From positions 281,001-345,000 of the forward strand of contig OY759266.1 in the NCBI GenBank assembly GCA_963662155.1: a stretch of 64,000 bases of DNA, in the 5' to 3' direction. The notes beneath the pieces are model-generated. The model was not told the DNA's origin. It saw only the letters and a list, made by a program, of their open reading frames with translations, and searched no databases. Numbering within the stretch: the stretch's first letter is position 1; every line of letters starts with the position of its first letter. This DNA comes from Lamellibrachia columna (lineage: Eukaryota > Annelida > Polychaeta > Sabellida > Siboglinidae). This document shows positions 48,205-57,212 of this stretch, piece by piece. Made by a program: the position numbers and the translations under genes.

Positions 48205-48320
48205 CCCTTATTTCCTCTATACACACCTCGATAGGCGCGACAGCCGCAGCGATGTCCACCTGGAGGGGCTTCATTTGGATGTATATTTGGGTATCATCTG
48301 TGTAGAAGTGGGACATCTAG
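48205..48320 (-). pseudogene. reverse transcriptase scrap
   Basis: The - strand reads SHFYTDDTQIYIQMKP, the catalytic-motif region of an L2/CR1-type reverse transcriptase (YADDTQLY in relatives; here YTDD). The surrounding 48.3-48.9 kb has no clear domain. Confidence 0.5.
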
Positions 48321-48385
48321 CTGCCCCATATGCAAGAGGACGAGCAGTTGATGTAGCTCCCTGAATATGGCCGGGTTGAACTTTG

Positions 48386-49526
48386 TCACTCAGGTATGAC
48401 AAAGTATTTCATTGCATGTTGGACCACACCTGCATCCTGTGAGAGGCTCTGCAACATCACTTTGTGGTTGGTTACTGCCATACCAAAGCGGTGGGGGTGT
48501 GCCACCAGAGCCCATGGAGCACATGGAGAGAGAGAAATCAAGAAATTTAGGGTCACCAAGAGATAATTATTGAAAAATTTTTCTAATAAAGTGCAAGGTA
48601 AGCCCCGGCGGAACGTTTTTATTGGGAAATTTTCTCCTTGATGAAAGAGAGAATTATCAGGTTTAATTGAGGCACAAAGAGAGAAAACAAATTTTTTTCT
48701 ACGGACAGAGAGAGAAAAATGGCCAAAAACAGGGGCATTTGCGCGGCACATACATGTGTACCTCAGTATAGGGAGTACCCCCCCCGGGGCGTCTACCAAC
48801 ACGATGTAAGAAATGCTCAGTCAAACAGGGGCACGCTTCAATGCATTTGTAAAAGTCACTGGATTGCGTAGCCACCGACACGGAAGTTCACTGGGGTCTT
48901 AAACACGCACGAATCAGCAGCAAAATCTGAGACCTAGGACCAGTACACAGCGTGCCGTGGTTTATTATGATAGTCTTGGCGCTTTTTGTCCTCATTCATC
49001 TTCCTGTCAGTTAAAGTACCAGAACGAGTTTCTTCTTACTGGCATACAATAAAATATCCCACAACCACGGGTCCCGATGAGACGAGGCACCTGCAGCCAT
49101 TAGACCCTATACATGTTTTCACTTGTAGTCGACAAAGCGTCAGCCGATTACAATCTTGTCAGTCAGTGAACCATTTTCCACGCTGACTCGCCGTTGTAAT
49201 CAAGCGTTACGCATGACCTATGAATATGCCGATTGTATCTGCATTTCTTCTAACCATACACTGTACACTGATACGGGCAGTTATGCTGTTTCTAGGTGAA
49301 ACGAACTTCCTCTTACACGTTTACACAAAGGAACACTGAGCGCGTGTTTGCCTGGGAGCTCACTGCGTACTGTAATGGTAATGTACAGTAGACGTTTCCA
49401 CTGTGACCACAGCATATTTTTCTATTTCCAAAGAAGTGATTATTTCTAGCTGAACAGGTTGGTGGACTAAGTGTCGTCTTGTTGCCAACGCGTGTCGCCG
49501 CGTCAGAGGCCAGCGCGAGGAGGAAC
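48386..49526. other. stretch without a recognised gene
   Basis: Unique sequence with no convincing exon. The last 200 bp upstream of 49527 are somewhat CpG-richer and could hold the promoter of the signal-peptide exon. Confidence 0.45.
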
Positions 49527-49599
49527 ATGGAAGAAACCTTTCAATGGACAACCTTTTTGATTGTCGTCTTGCTTGTCGGCGGAGCCACAGTGAAGGTAG
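49527..49599 (+). CDS. first coding exon with signal peptide, host gene
   Basis: ATG then MEETFQWTTFLIVVLLVGG, a short polar start and a strong hydrophobic core, ending ATVK: a good secretory signal. Two overlapping donors are possible: AAG|GTAGGT after 49595 (phase 0) or TAG|GTGACG after 49599 (phase 1). The second is phase-compatible with the CUB exon at 63055 and would place a Gly before its first Cys. The exon lies between the two virus-like copies. Confidence 0.55.
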
Positions 49600-49803
49600 G
49601 TGACGTATACGATTGTGTACAATATACCACGCCAGGTGGACAGCCTCTTTAGTAAGCTTTGTAGATATAACATAATTAACCAGTATAATTTTGCAAAGGT
49701 AAAGGTAGTAAGAAGAGAACATTGTAAATAACATTAACCTAACATAATCTAAAAAATTTGTATTCTACAATGTCAATGGCGCCAGGTAAAGGCTACCAGA
49801 CAC

Positions 49804-49970
49804 TTATTATGCGACAGCTGTGACAACTGGGTGGACTTTATCAAGTCCGGTTGTAAGATTGAGATTCAGGCGCATAGTTTAAGTTTTGAGTGTAGGGTTG
49901 TGAGACGATGAAGGGGTTAGAGGTGGAGATGGATCGGCTGAGGCAGCTAGTTTCAGGGCTTCACGCTTGA
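49804..49970 (+). pseudogene. zinc-ribbon/PHD-like fragment of a mobile element protein
   Basis: LLCDSCDNWVDFIKSGC, then after stops MDRLRQLVSGL. The C-x2-C...W-V-x-F...S-G-C pattern recalls a PHD-like domain in the first protein of some retroelements. Too short to assign. Confidence 0.35.
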
Positions 49971-50882
49971 AAGCGATAAATCGCTCGCCTAAATATGCCA
50001 AATTAATTTAGGCCAGCGATTTGTTAGTTTTTTACCGTGTGGTGGCGCCACTATTTCCCATTCGGATTCTGTCGTTGTCGCCATGAAATTTTAATTGGTG
50101 CTTGTTGGCACTTACTTTTGTACAAAGAAATAAATGTTTACTTTAGTAAACCCCATACATTGCAATTGGTGAAACGGTTTTGAATTGCAACATGTCATCG
50201 ATCGAATACATCGATCATCGGTACTCCCATTTGGGTAGATGTGTTGGTTGAGTTGTTATGAAATTTTTTGCAATGCCTACGAAAATTATACAAATAAAGC
50301 ATTTACCTGACTTACGCTACACTGTGGCTCAACTTACCCCACATCACATGTTAGTTGAGCCAGCTTACCATCCCTACTTGAATCAGCTGCATATAATTAT
50401 CTACGCATACTAGATATATTATCTTAGTCTAAGATAATCTATAAATAATCATTGTTTATTTAAGTAAAAACAATTTTGACTTATGAATATGATTGTACCC
50501 TACATATCAAAAAGAAAGAAAAATGGTTAAACTAAAACTGCCTTCCCCTAAGCAGTTCGGAAACACCCAGAATGTATTTCTTTGTATGTATTCGACGCAG
50601 TCACCGCTAATACTCACTGCCTACCAGGGCAGGCGAACAAGACAATTGCACTAATGTTGTCCGGTTCCATTGCGAAGACATGAAATATTGGCAAAAACAA
50701 TTAGCCACAACATCACAAATGATAAACATAATTTTTCCAAAGAAAATGTTCGCTCATTCAAGAGAAGTGTACTTTTGGGGTCATTTTTTGTGTGACACGA
50801 CGGTATCCATTAAAAGCTTATGATCTACTGAACAAAGCTGGCTATAAATTACCCAGTATTTTTGACACGATGGTATCCATGG

Positions 50883-51391
50883 CAGGCATTGGAAAGAACC
50901 CAAACCAACTCGTACAAGGACTATGTTGATAAATGCAACAAAGCAGGCTCGGTCATCTTACCACCTCGAGTAGCACGTAAAGTTGTAATTAGTGCATAAC
51001 CTGAGACAGTATCCACAGCGCAAACTACACTGCGCAACACGTATGACGAAACGCAGGAGAAGCGTTATCATGACATTCTCGGAGCATTTGACAGTTGCGA
51101 TTCGACTAATGCTCTCCATAATGCTTGGCAGTTAGTAAAAACAACTTTCGGGAAAGTAATCATAAACATCATCGACTTCAAAAAAGCCTTTGACTCTGTA
51201 GTTAGAAACAAACTGTTAAGGATTCTCCATGCATATGGCATCCCACAGAAGATCGTCAAAGCCATACAGATAATGTATGTAAATACCTCTGCAGTTGTAC
51301 GACTCCCGAATTTCAAGATTAACACAGGAGTTCACCAAGGAGACCCTCTTGCCCCATACCTGTTTTTCATAGTCTTGGACTACGAACTGTG
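50883..51391 (+). pseudogene. internally deleted LINE remnant
   Basis: A linker region (TNSYKDYVDKCNKAG, then LRNTYDETQEKRYHD) is followed almost directly by reverse transcriptase motif A, NIIDFKKAFDSV, and then GVHQGDPLAPYLFFIVL. The part of the domain before motif A is missing and the catalytic YADD segment is absent. Frame stops near 51000 and 51391. Confidence 0.7.
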
Positions 51392-51525
51392 ATTGATGAC
51401 AGAGATTGACCAACTCTAACGAGACGCCGAAAGTAGTTAGCAGAGGTTTTTGGGACCTCTTATCAAGAGCATCAAAAGATCAAAGGAAAACCACCCTAAT
51501 ATCGCCCACCGCTAATGAGTGCGCG
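51392..51525. other. stretch without a recognised gene
   Basis: Short sequence between the LINE remnant and a CpG-rich patch. Confidence 0.5.
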
Positions 51526-51625
51526 CAGCCAATCAGAAAGCAGCACTAGACCTTGGAGCGCCCCCTGGCGGCGGCGGCGGCGGCGCAGCGTCGCGCGCAT
51601 GCGCGTGCCGCGCCCCTAGCGACCG
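51526..51625. promoter_or_regulatory. CpG-rich patch with CCAAT and NRF-1-like motifs
   Basis: CCAATCAG at 51529-51536, a (GGC)n run, and the palindrome GCGCATGCGC at 51595-51604, all in strongly CpG-rich sequence. This is the make-up of a TATA-less housekeeping-type promoter; no exon can be linked to it. Confidence 0.45.
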
Positions 51626-52251
51626 GAGGAGGAACGAACAGTGACCGGTGGTCATCTATGATGGACATAGGAACAAAGAAAATACACGTAATATCACCCA
51701 CCCACCACCACCCACCCACCCACCCACGACAACACGTGACCGTGACCTCGACGGAGTGACCAGTCCGAGTGGTTAGCTAATGACAACTGGACGTCCGAAC
51801 GACTGGAGTTAACTGTAAGCCGAAGCGTTTATCCAGCTGTGAGCCATAGCGCGAGATCAAAGGACGCTAATCTGTACAATGTAGCAAGTTAGCTGAGCTA
51901 ATAAGTGATAAACAGCAACTAAGTTGCAGTGACGACATTGATGTGGGACCGCGGCATGTTATAGCCTGTTATATGTAGTGGACATAATACGTGATAAAAT
52001 TAAAACCGATAAAGATAAGACGAATGTGTAAAAGTGAATAATTAGTCGACATGCATGGCTACAATATAACCGCTGGACGAGGGAAATCGGACCGTTCGTT
52101 AAATAAAATGTAGCAGGACGAAAATGGACATAATATATAATATAATATAATGTGCCAACACGCAGTTGGAGCAAGAACGCAATACAAGACGGGAATATAA
52201 GGTGATGCAAATTTAATAAAACGAAAAAAGAACAAGTACAAATATAAAAGC

Positions 52252-52320
<69 letters not shown>
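52252..52320. repeat. (AGT)n microsatellite
   Basis: About 23 perfect AGT units. Confidence 0.96.
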
Positions 52321-52321
<1 letters not shown>

Positions 52322-52428
52322 TATAATAAAGTCAAGTTCATGTTGGAACGGTGTTTAATACCGCCAACAACGGTAGTTATAATAAAGTCAAGTGCATGTT
52401 GGAACGGTGTTGAATGCCGTCAGCAACG
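52321..52428. repeat. 54-bp tandem duplication
   Basis: Two copies of tataataaagtcaagttcat followed by gttggaacggtgtttaatac, with small differences. The right copy overlaps the 3' end of the - strand frame at 52388. Confidence 0.85.
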
Positions 52429-52988
52429 ACCGCCGGATGGCGCGAGTGGTCAACTTGCGCGCCAACGCAATGCGTAACGATACAGATCGACGACGTCGGA
52501 AGAGTGATGGGAGATGGACGGGACCGAGGTGAATGTGACGGAAAACGGTTGCGGGCGATGGGGCGTGGATGAGGACCAACTCATGCATCACCCGCTCCCA
52601 TTTGGACATATGGGCCCGGAAGGCCATCACCTCGACCTCGTGGGCGTCGGTGGCGGTGTCTATGGCGGCTATGTCGTCGTCCCACTCTCCGGCGTCGTCG
52701 AAGTCCTCGTCGGCGGCGTGAGCGTCGGTGACGGCGGCGTCGATGGCGGCCAAGTCGTCATCCCACGACTCTGTGGAGGCGGTCGAGGTATTGCGAAATC
52801 CATCGCCGTAATGAAACTCAATGGCAGTCATGACGTGGCGCCAACGGCTGGCATGTACACCGAAGGCCGACAGGAGACCGGCGTCTTAGAGCGCCTCCCG
52901 AAACAGGACGGTCGCCTGGCAGCTCCGGCGTAGGGGGGCGTCCTCCATCAACTCTATGAGCACGCACGCCCAGTTGAAACATGGAATG
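52388..52988 (-). CDS. copy A: divergent small gene, exon 2 with an in-frame stop
   Basis: The acceptor tacttattacag (exon from 52988) continues exon 1 in phase and reads 34 codons (NWACVLIELMEDAP) to a TAA at 52886-52888. The same frame stays open after that stop for another 166 codons to 52388. That part is acidic, with an internal repeat (ESWDDDLAAIDAAVTDAH and EWDDDIAAIDTATDAHEVE), and ends basic (SLFRRRR). In copy B the corresponding exon is also acidic after a W-x-A-V-x-x-E-L segment and has no stop there. Either the TAA is a recent nonsense mutation or the short product is real. Unrecognised protein. Confidence 0.55.
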
Positions 52989-53119
52989 CTGTAATAAGTA
53001 AAGGACACAATCAGAGTCACAATATGCAAAGGCATAAGTTAAAACAGGTATGAGCTATGGAGAGCTATGAAAGTAACAAAATAGAAATAAATAAATAAAT
53101 AAATAAAAGAAATACTCAC

Positions 53120-53205
53120 ACAATACCCTGCAATAGAGGTATCGACTGCAGGAGTTCCGCGACGACGACGAACTCCATGCAATCGTGCAAGGCGAATACA
53201 GACAT
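53120..53205 (-). CDS. copy A: divergent small gene, exon 1
   Basis: ATG and 28 codons (MSVFALHDCMEFVVVAEL) plus two bases, then the donor GTGAGTATTT. Exon size, phase, donor sequence and position relative to NADAR match copy B (47216-47304), although the residues are diverged. Unrecognised; the hydrophobic centre is too short to call a membrane segment firmly. Confidence 0.6.
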
Positions 53206-53288
53206 TGTGCGTGTGTGTGGAATCGAAGAACTACTAACGGTGTCGACGGCAATGGCGGTTGTTATGACGACACGACGAACCCAGACGT

Positions 53289-53297
53289 CTTATATAG
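53289..53297 (-). promoter_or_regulatory. copy A: TATA box of the divergent gene
   Basis: CTATATAAG on the - strand, 84 bp before the ATG at 53205. A CRE-like ttacgtcag is nearby (53310-53318) in the shared 287-bp divergent region. Confidence 0.6.
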
Positions 53298-53491
53298 AGC
53301 ATGCTAGAACTTACGTCAGCCTCGGAACAATACCACACTAATCAGAAAACAGATAAGCGGCCGGCAACTGTCAGCTTACCGACACCGGGCATCCATCACG
53401 CAAGGAAAAAAGCGGGGGTTACGTACTCTACAGTGCTAGAACGACGCGTAGTTAAGACAGTAACTGTACATGTTAACGTCATAAAGTCACC

Positions 53492-54103
53492 ATGAACCAA
53501 CCTATACGGTTTAAAGGTGGTAAACAGTTCCTGTCCAATTTCTACGCCTGCAGGATACACGCCTGTAATAGAGAATTCACCAGTGTCGAAAGCGCGTATC
53601 AATGGCAGAAGTGCATGCATCATGACGACATGCAGACGGCGCAAAGGATGCTGGCCACGCGCACGGGTCTACAGGCGAAACAGCTCAGCAAGTGCATACG
53701 AGAAAAGGAAATGTTACGCGCAGAATGGATGAGACAACGATATGCAATAATGTATGGGTTAGTGACCGTTAAATATCGCGATCCAACCCTACGTAAACGA
53801 CTGTTGGACACTGGGCATTCCCAGTTGCAGGAATGGGTCAAGAGTCGGGAAGGATACTGGGGTGCACTGACATACAGTGGTCAAGCCGGTCAGAACATGC
53901 TAGGTCATATAACCATGCTAGTACGCGAGGCCATACGATTACATCAGAGTACAGCCAGATTGCAGACATCCAGCGGCCGCATCACGCGATCGACCAAGGG
54001 TCGGACGCAGATACCAGACATGCAGCATCAGCATCGGCGTCACGCGCTCGACCAAGGGGCGACGATAAGAAAGCGCGCCACAGTCGGGGAGAGGGCTATA
54101 TAA
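53492..54103 (+). CDS. copy A: NADAR-domain protein
   Basis: Intact 203-codon frame. Residues 5-150 form a full NADAR (YbiA/DUF1768) domain: IRFKGGKQFLSNFYAC at 5-20, the SVESAYQWQK block at 31-40 with its conserved acidic residue (E33), and GQNMLGHITMLVREAI at 133-148. Characterised NADAR proteins remove ADP-ribose from guanine in DNA or from related N-glycosides and can reverse DarT-type DNA ADP-ribosylation. Here it could protect element DNA or act in NAD/ADP-ribose metabolism; that is inference. Residues 152-203 are basic, His/Arg-rich and low-complexity. The ATG follows aagtcacc, a fair Kozak context. A TAACGTCA motif just upstream of the start also occurs before the copy B gene. The stop codon lies within the TATA box of the next gene. 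Confidence 0.85.
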   Translation: MNQPIRFKGGKQFLSNFYACRIHACNREFTSVESAYQWQKCMHHDDMQTAQRMLATRTGLQAKQLSKCIREKEMLRAEWMRQRYAIMYGLVTVKYRDPTLRKRLLDTGHSQLQEWVKSREGYWGALTYSGQAGQNMLGHITMLVREAIRLHQSTARLQTSSGRITRSTKGRTQIPDMQHQHRRHALDQGATIRKRATVGERAI

Positions 54104-54104
54104 G
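54096..54104 (+). promoter_or_regulatory. copy A: TATA box of the RPA-like/acidic unit
   Basis: CTATATAAG, exactly 100 bp before the ATG at 54196. It contains the TAA stop of the NADAR gene. Copy B keeps a TATA box at the equivalent place. Confidence 0.65.
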
Positions 54105-54195
54105 CCCGACTCGGAGTGATCGAGGCATACAACCGCTCTCCGCTTCACAGACGACTTCGAAACCCTTCACGAACAGCACCAGCAGAGACGTAGAA

Positions 54196-54693
54196 ATGGC
54201 CGCCACCACCGTCACCAAGACAACCAGCGACCAGGACGCCGAGATGATGACCACTCTGAGCCAACTCGAGAAGCAGGTAGGTAACGGTACCTATATAATA
54301 AGACGACCGTTAACCATAGTACAAATCGCCGTTCAAGAGAAATATATCGTTTATCCATCATGTCAGCAGTGCAACAAACGGGTCATTCCCGAAAACAATG
54401 GCTATGTGTGTCCCATTCATCGATGGCAGCGGGGTGTAGTGTATCGGTTCGCCATGCGTGTCCTCCTACAAGACGCCATCGGCAGCGAAGTGTGGGGAAC
54501 CATATTTAATGACAAGGCTGTCCAGTTGCTAGGATACACGGGGAACGATTACATAAACATGACGTCAGATGCCGAGCGGTATGCAGCACTGGACATGCTG
54601 CGGGGGGCCCGAGTCATGGTGACCATTCGTAAACGTATGGCAGGACCGTACGTAAATTACACGGTGGCCAACATGGAAGTAGTCACAGTGTGA
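54196..54693 (+). CDS. copy A: RPA-C-like zinc-ribbon OB-fold protein
   Basis: 165 codons. After a polar 27-residue start, residues 28-165 resemble the C-terminal DNA-binding domain of RPA70/replication factor A: a zinc ribbon with C56, C59, C72 and H75 (C-x2-C-x12-C-x2-H), then GVVYRFAMRVLLQDAIGSE and NDKAVQLLGYTGNDYINM, which fit the OB-fold strands and the LLG segment. Likely role: binding single-stranded DNA during element replication. The start is supported by the TATA box at 54096 and by copy B beginning with the same ATGGCCGC. In-frame extension upstream (to 53833) runs through the NADAR gene and is a shadow. The first 27 codons end at a splice donor (54277) used for an alternative product. 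Confidence 0.78.
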   Translation: MAATTVTKTTSDQDAEMMTTLSQLEKQVGNGTYIIRRPLTIVQIAVQEKYIVYPSCQQCNKRVIPENNGYVCPIHRWQRGVVYRFAMRVLLQDAIGSEVWGTIFNDKAVQLLGYTGNDYINMTSDAERYAALDMLRGARVMVTIRKRMAGPYVNYTVANMEVVTV

Positions 54694-54709
54694 ACCATTC
54701 CGTTGACAG

Positions 54710-55264
54710 GCTGGCTCGATCGTCGCTGCGGCAGCCACGGCAGTGGCAACCGGAAGCGGCGATGACATCATCGACGGCGATGGACGCGCTAAGGTAATGC
54801 AATGGTTACAGGCTAACAGCGCGGAAATACTGTTCTCCTCCTCGGTGGACAGCGGTTCGCCGCCACCAATGATTGTAATATCAGATGACGACCAGGGGGA
54901 GAACAGTGCGTCGTCACATTATAGCATTAGCAGTAGCGATGATATGGAGGCTACTGTTAGCGGTCTAGATAGGTTACGTGATAGATCCGAAGCCATGACC
55001 AATGAAAACATATTCTATAAGGCGCTAGAGGCCGCCAGTGTGCGATATGCCAGTGACGAGGTTGAACGCATAATGAATCTAAACGATGATAAGGATCGTT
55101 ACGTGCCATCGACCAGCATGGTCATGCACGTCTTGCGGTGGCTATCTATAGATGTCATCGCAACGTGCGGGACCATGAAATGGCGTAACCGAGTGACCGA
55201 ATTGGTTAGAAAGAGTATGTACGAAACATACGACAATAACGATATGCAGGGCGACGCGGAATAA
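54710..55264 (+). CDS. copy A: first acidic protein, exon 2 of an alternative transcript
   Basis: There is no in-frame ATG near the beginning of this frame; it opens after an acceptor (ccgttgacag) 16 nt past the RPA-like stop. The donor AGCAG|GTAGGT at 54277 and this acceptor are both phase 0, so splicing out 433 bp joins the 27-codon RPA-like start to 184 codons here. Copy B has the same architecture with a 426-bp intron. The product has KVMQWLQANSAEILF, an acidic/serine region (SDDDQGENSASSHYS) and a helical C-terminal half with MHVLRWLSIDVIATC. Unrecognised; might be a regulatory or DNA-mimic-like protein, but that is a guess. Translation from the internal ATG at 54797 is an alternative. 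Confidence 0.65.
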   Translation, partial: AGSIVAAAATAVATGSGDDIIDGDGRAKVMQWLQANSAEILFSSSVDSGSPPPMIVISDDDQGENSASSHYSISSSDDMEATVSGLDRLRDRSEAMTNENIFYKALEAASVRYASDEVERIMNLNDDKDRYVPSTSMVMHVLRWLSIDVIATCGTMKWRNRVTELVRKSMYETYDNNDMQGDAE

Positions 55265-55304
55265 TATAACCCACGTAATGTAACCGATGCGTTCTGTTCA
55301 ATAG

Positions 55305-55667
55305 ATGGGACTGGAGCAACTCCAGAACGCGTATAAACGCGACCTGGCGGCGCTGTACCACGACACCGAGGATAAGGTGACACAAGCGGCGAAGAGACTG
55401 AAGACATCCTCGATGACAACCTCGTTCTACCCACCACCACCCCTGACCAATGCCGACTCGCCACCGGCAAACCAAGAGGAGTTGCTACCACCGTGGACCA
55501 TCGAATCGGAGTCTGAGTCCGTGGAAGACGCGTTCATTATAAACACCCCTCCCCATTACTACAGTGAGGATGAGGATGCGATTGCCTCATCCCCCGAGCC
55601 CGCGAAAGCCGACGATGCGGACTTCGAATTTAGTCCCGCGTCGCCACCACTCGTCCAGCGCAAGCAG

Positions 55668-55699
<32 letters not shown>

Positions 55700-56117
55700 A
55701 TCCCTGACGACCCTCTATGTATTCCCTGATAAAACCGTCGTATTGACCCGCGACGGCGAACAGGTGGACCTCCCCGATCAACGTACGATCACACACGCAA
55801 AGCCGGAGCCGGAGCCGCAGCCGTCGACGTCGACGGCGCATGCCCACGAAGAGGACGACGACGACGCCGACGACGAAGAAGAAGAAGACGCGGACAAGAC
55901 GGGCAAGGTGTGTTTCCACAAAATGCAACTGCACCTCGCACGTATGATTACTAAACTGTGGCGGACAACCGCCCCTGCCACGGTGGAAGAGGTGACGGTC
56001 GACGTGTGTCGGGCACTGGCCGGCACGGTACTCTCCGCCGAGTATCAAGAACACATAATGCGATACGTGCGATGTGCCATCCGTCAACCGCGGGCAATAA
56101 CGCGACCGCTTAGGTAG
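55305..56117 (+). CDS. copy A: second acidic protein
   Basis: 270 codons. Order: a helical N-terminus (LEQLQNAYKRDLAALYHD), a Pro/Glu-rich middle, FSPASPP, an Asp run near residues 123-132, a second acidic run near 184-196, and a helical C-terminus containing TVEEVTVDVCRALAG. The ATG directly follows ttctgttcaatag, which is itself acceptor-like and phase 0, so this could also be an internal exon of the unit starting at 54196. A donor-like AAG|GTGTGT at 55908, phase 0, could join the acidic part to the terminal exons at 56220-56823, replacing the C-terminus. Copy B has a broken homologue. Function unknown. Confidence 0.65.
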
Positions 56118-56219
56118 TATGCATAGTAGTAGATGTTGTTGTTGGTGTTTAAATAGGTGGTAATTAGTAGTAAACGTAATAATTGTATTATTAGTAATAT
56201 TAACATTGGTGTTATGTAG

Positions 56220-56327
56220 AGTGAAGAGTATGACGACGAGGCACCCGTCCTCCCAGCCAGCATTCGGGAGCTATCTGGAGTATTGTTCTCCGCGTATATG
56301 ACGTCGTCAACAAAGTATTATTATTAG
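56220..56327 (+). CDS. copy A: candidate alternative terminal exon 1
   Basis: Follows the acceptor ggtgttatgtag. Phase-0 frame of 35 codons to TAG: acidic start SEEYDDEAPVLP, then IRELSGVL. First of four similar units. Confidence 0.5.
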   Translation, partial: SEEYDDEAPVLPASIRELSGVLFSAYMTSSTKYYY

Positions 56328-56419
56328 TAGTAGCAGTAGTAAACATAACCTAGTTAGAAGTAGTTGGTGTATGACGTAATATGGAGTGATATATTGGTAT
56401 CCTTTAATTTGTTCTGTAG

Positions 56420-56521
56420 GATGACGTACCTGTGTCACCGATTGAACTGCGTAGACGTGCATGCCGACAATTAGTGGTGATGATACTTGAATACATGATA
56501 TCAACAAACGATGAACAGTAG
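56420..56521 (+). CDS. copy A: candidate alternative terminal exon 2
   Basis: Follows the acceptor ttgttctgtag. Phase-0 frame of 33 codons to TAG: DDVPVSPIELRRRACRQL then ILEYMIST. Same layout as its neighbours, acidic-P-V then a basic amphipathic helix, but most diverged. Confidence 0.5.
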   Translation, partial: DDVPVSPIELRRRACRQLVVMILEYMISTNDEQ

Positions 56522-56539
56522 ATCTATTGTGTTATGTAG

Positions 56540-56680
56540 GAGCAGGAGAGGGAGGACGAGGTGCCAGCAAGGGACGAGATGAGACGTCCATTACATGATT
56601 TAATGAACGACATTGCTGACCACATTATTGAAATTAGTAAAGATAATAGAAAACATTATATCAGTATACGAATACAGTAG
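56540..56680 (+). CDS. copy A: candidate alternative terminal exon 3
   Basis: Follows the acceptor tgtgttatgtag. Phase-0 frame of 46 codons to TAG: EQEREDEVPARDEMRRPLHD then LMNDIADHIIEI. Clearly homologous to exon 4 (ARDE, LHDLM/IHDLI). Confidence 0.55.
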   Translation, partial: EQEREDEVPARDEMRRPLHDLMNDIADHIIEISKDNRKHYISIRIQ

Positions 56681-56700
56681 ACGCATTTCTTGTTATGTAG

Positions 56701-56823
56701 GAGGAGAGGGAGGAAGAGGTGGAGGAAGCACCCGTGCTAGCAAGGGACGAGAGAAGACGCACAATACATGATTTAATACAGATAATTGTTGATTTCATGA
56801 TTGAAACCCCCGCATTTCAATAA
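56701..56823 (+). CDS. copy A: candidate alternative terminal exon 4
   Basis: Follows the acceptor ttgttatgtag. Phase-0 frame of 40 codons to TAA: EEREEEVEEAPVLARDERRR then TIHDLIQIIVDFMIE. Its APVL matches exon 1 and ARDE/HDL match exon 3, showing that the series arose by tandem duplication. Confidence 0.55.
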   Translation, partial: EEREEEVEEAPVLARDERRRTIHDLIQIIVDFMIETPAFQ

Positions 56824-57212
56824 GCACCGTTTGCAACGGAATAATAGTAGGTAGTGTCTCTCTCTCTCTCGCTCTCTCTCTCTCTCGCCTGTATTGTATG
56901 TATGTATTCGCGCACATATTGTATTTGCAAGACATATAGTAATACATATATATATATATAAATATACATACCAACCTATATATTACATCATTGTACGGAA
57001 CCTCTGTCGCGGTGTAAAAACCCACAAGTTAATAATCATTGTACTAGCCACTGGCGTGTCGATAACCGACCGTAAGCTAGGGGTCACTGGCGAGGATGTA
57101 ACATTCCCACAAACCCACAAGTAATCAACATCATCATCATAGTAATTATATAGGTCTAACCGTGTATATGTATATGTATATATTATGTATATCGCTATGT
57201 CTTTATATACGC
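56824..57212 (+). other. copy A: 3' untranslated spacer
   Basis: Contains a (CT)n run at 56859-56886, a short (TA)n at 56948-56960, and two copies of aacccacaagt (57017 and 57111). No gene recognised. Confidence 0.5.

Noticed and set aside
48386..48802. 138-codon - strand frame
   Set aside because: No recognisable domain; a LINE scrap lies downstream, but the frame itself shows no reverse transcriptase motif.
53833..54693. 286-codon start for the RPA-like protein
   Set aside because: The upstream part overlaps NADAR in another frame, lacks homology in copy B, and lies before the TATA box at 54096; the start at 54196 is better supported.
54743..54745. Translation start of the first acidic protein at GTG
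   Set aside because: GTG is not a usual start in animals; splicing from the 54196 exon explains the frame, and copy B shows the same layout.
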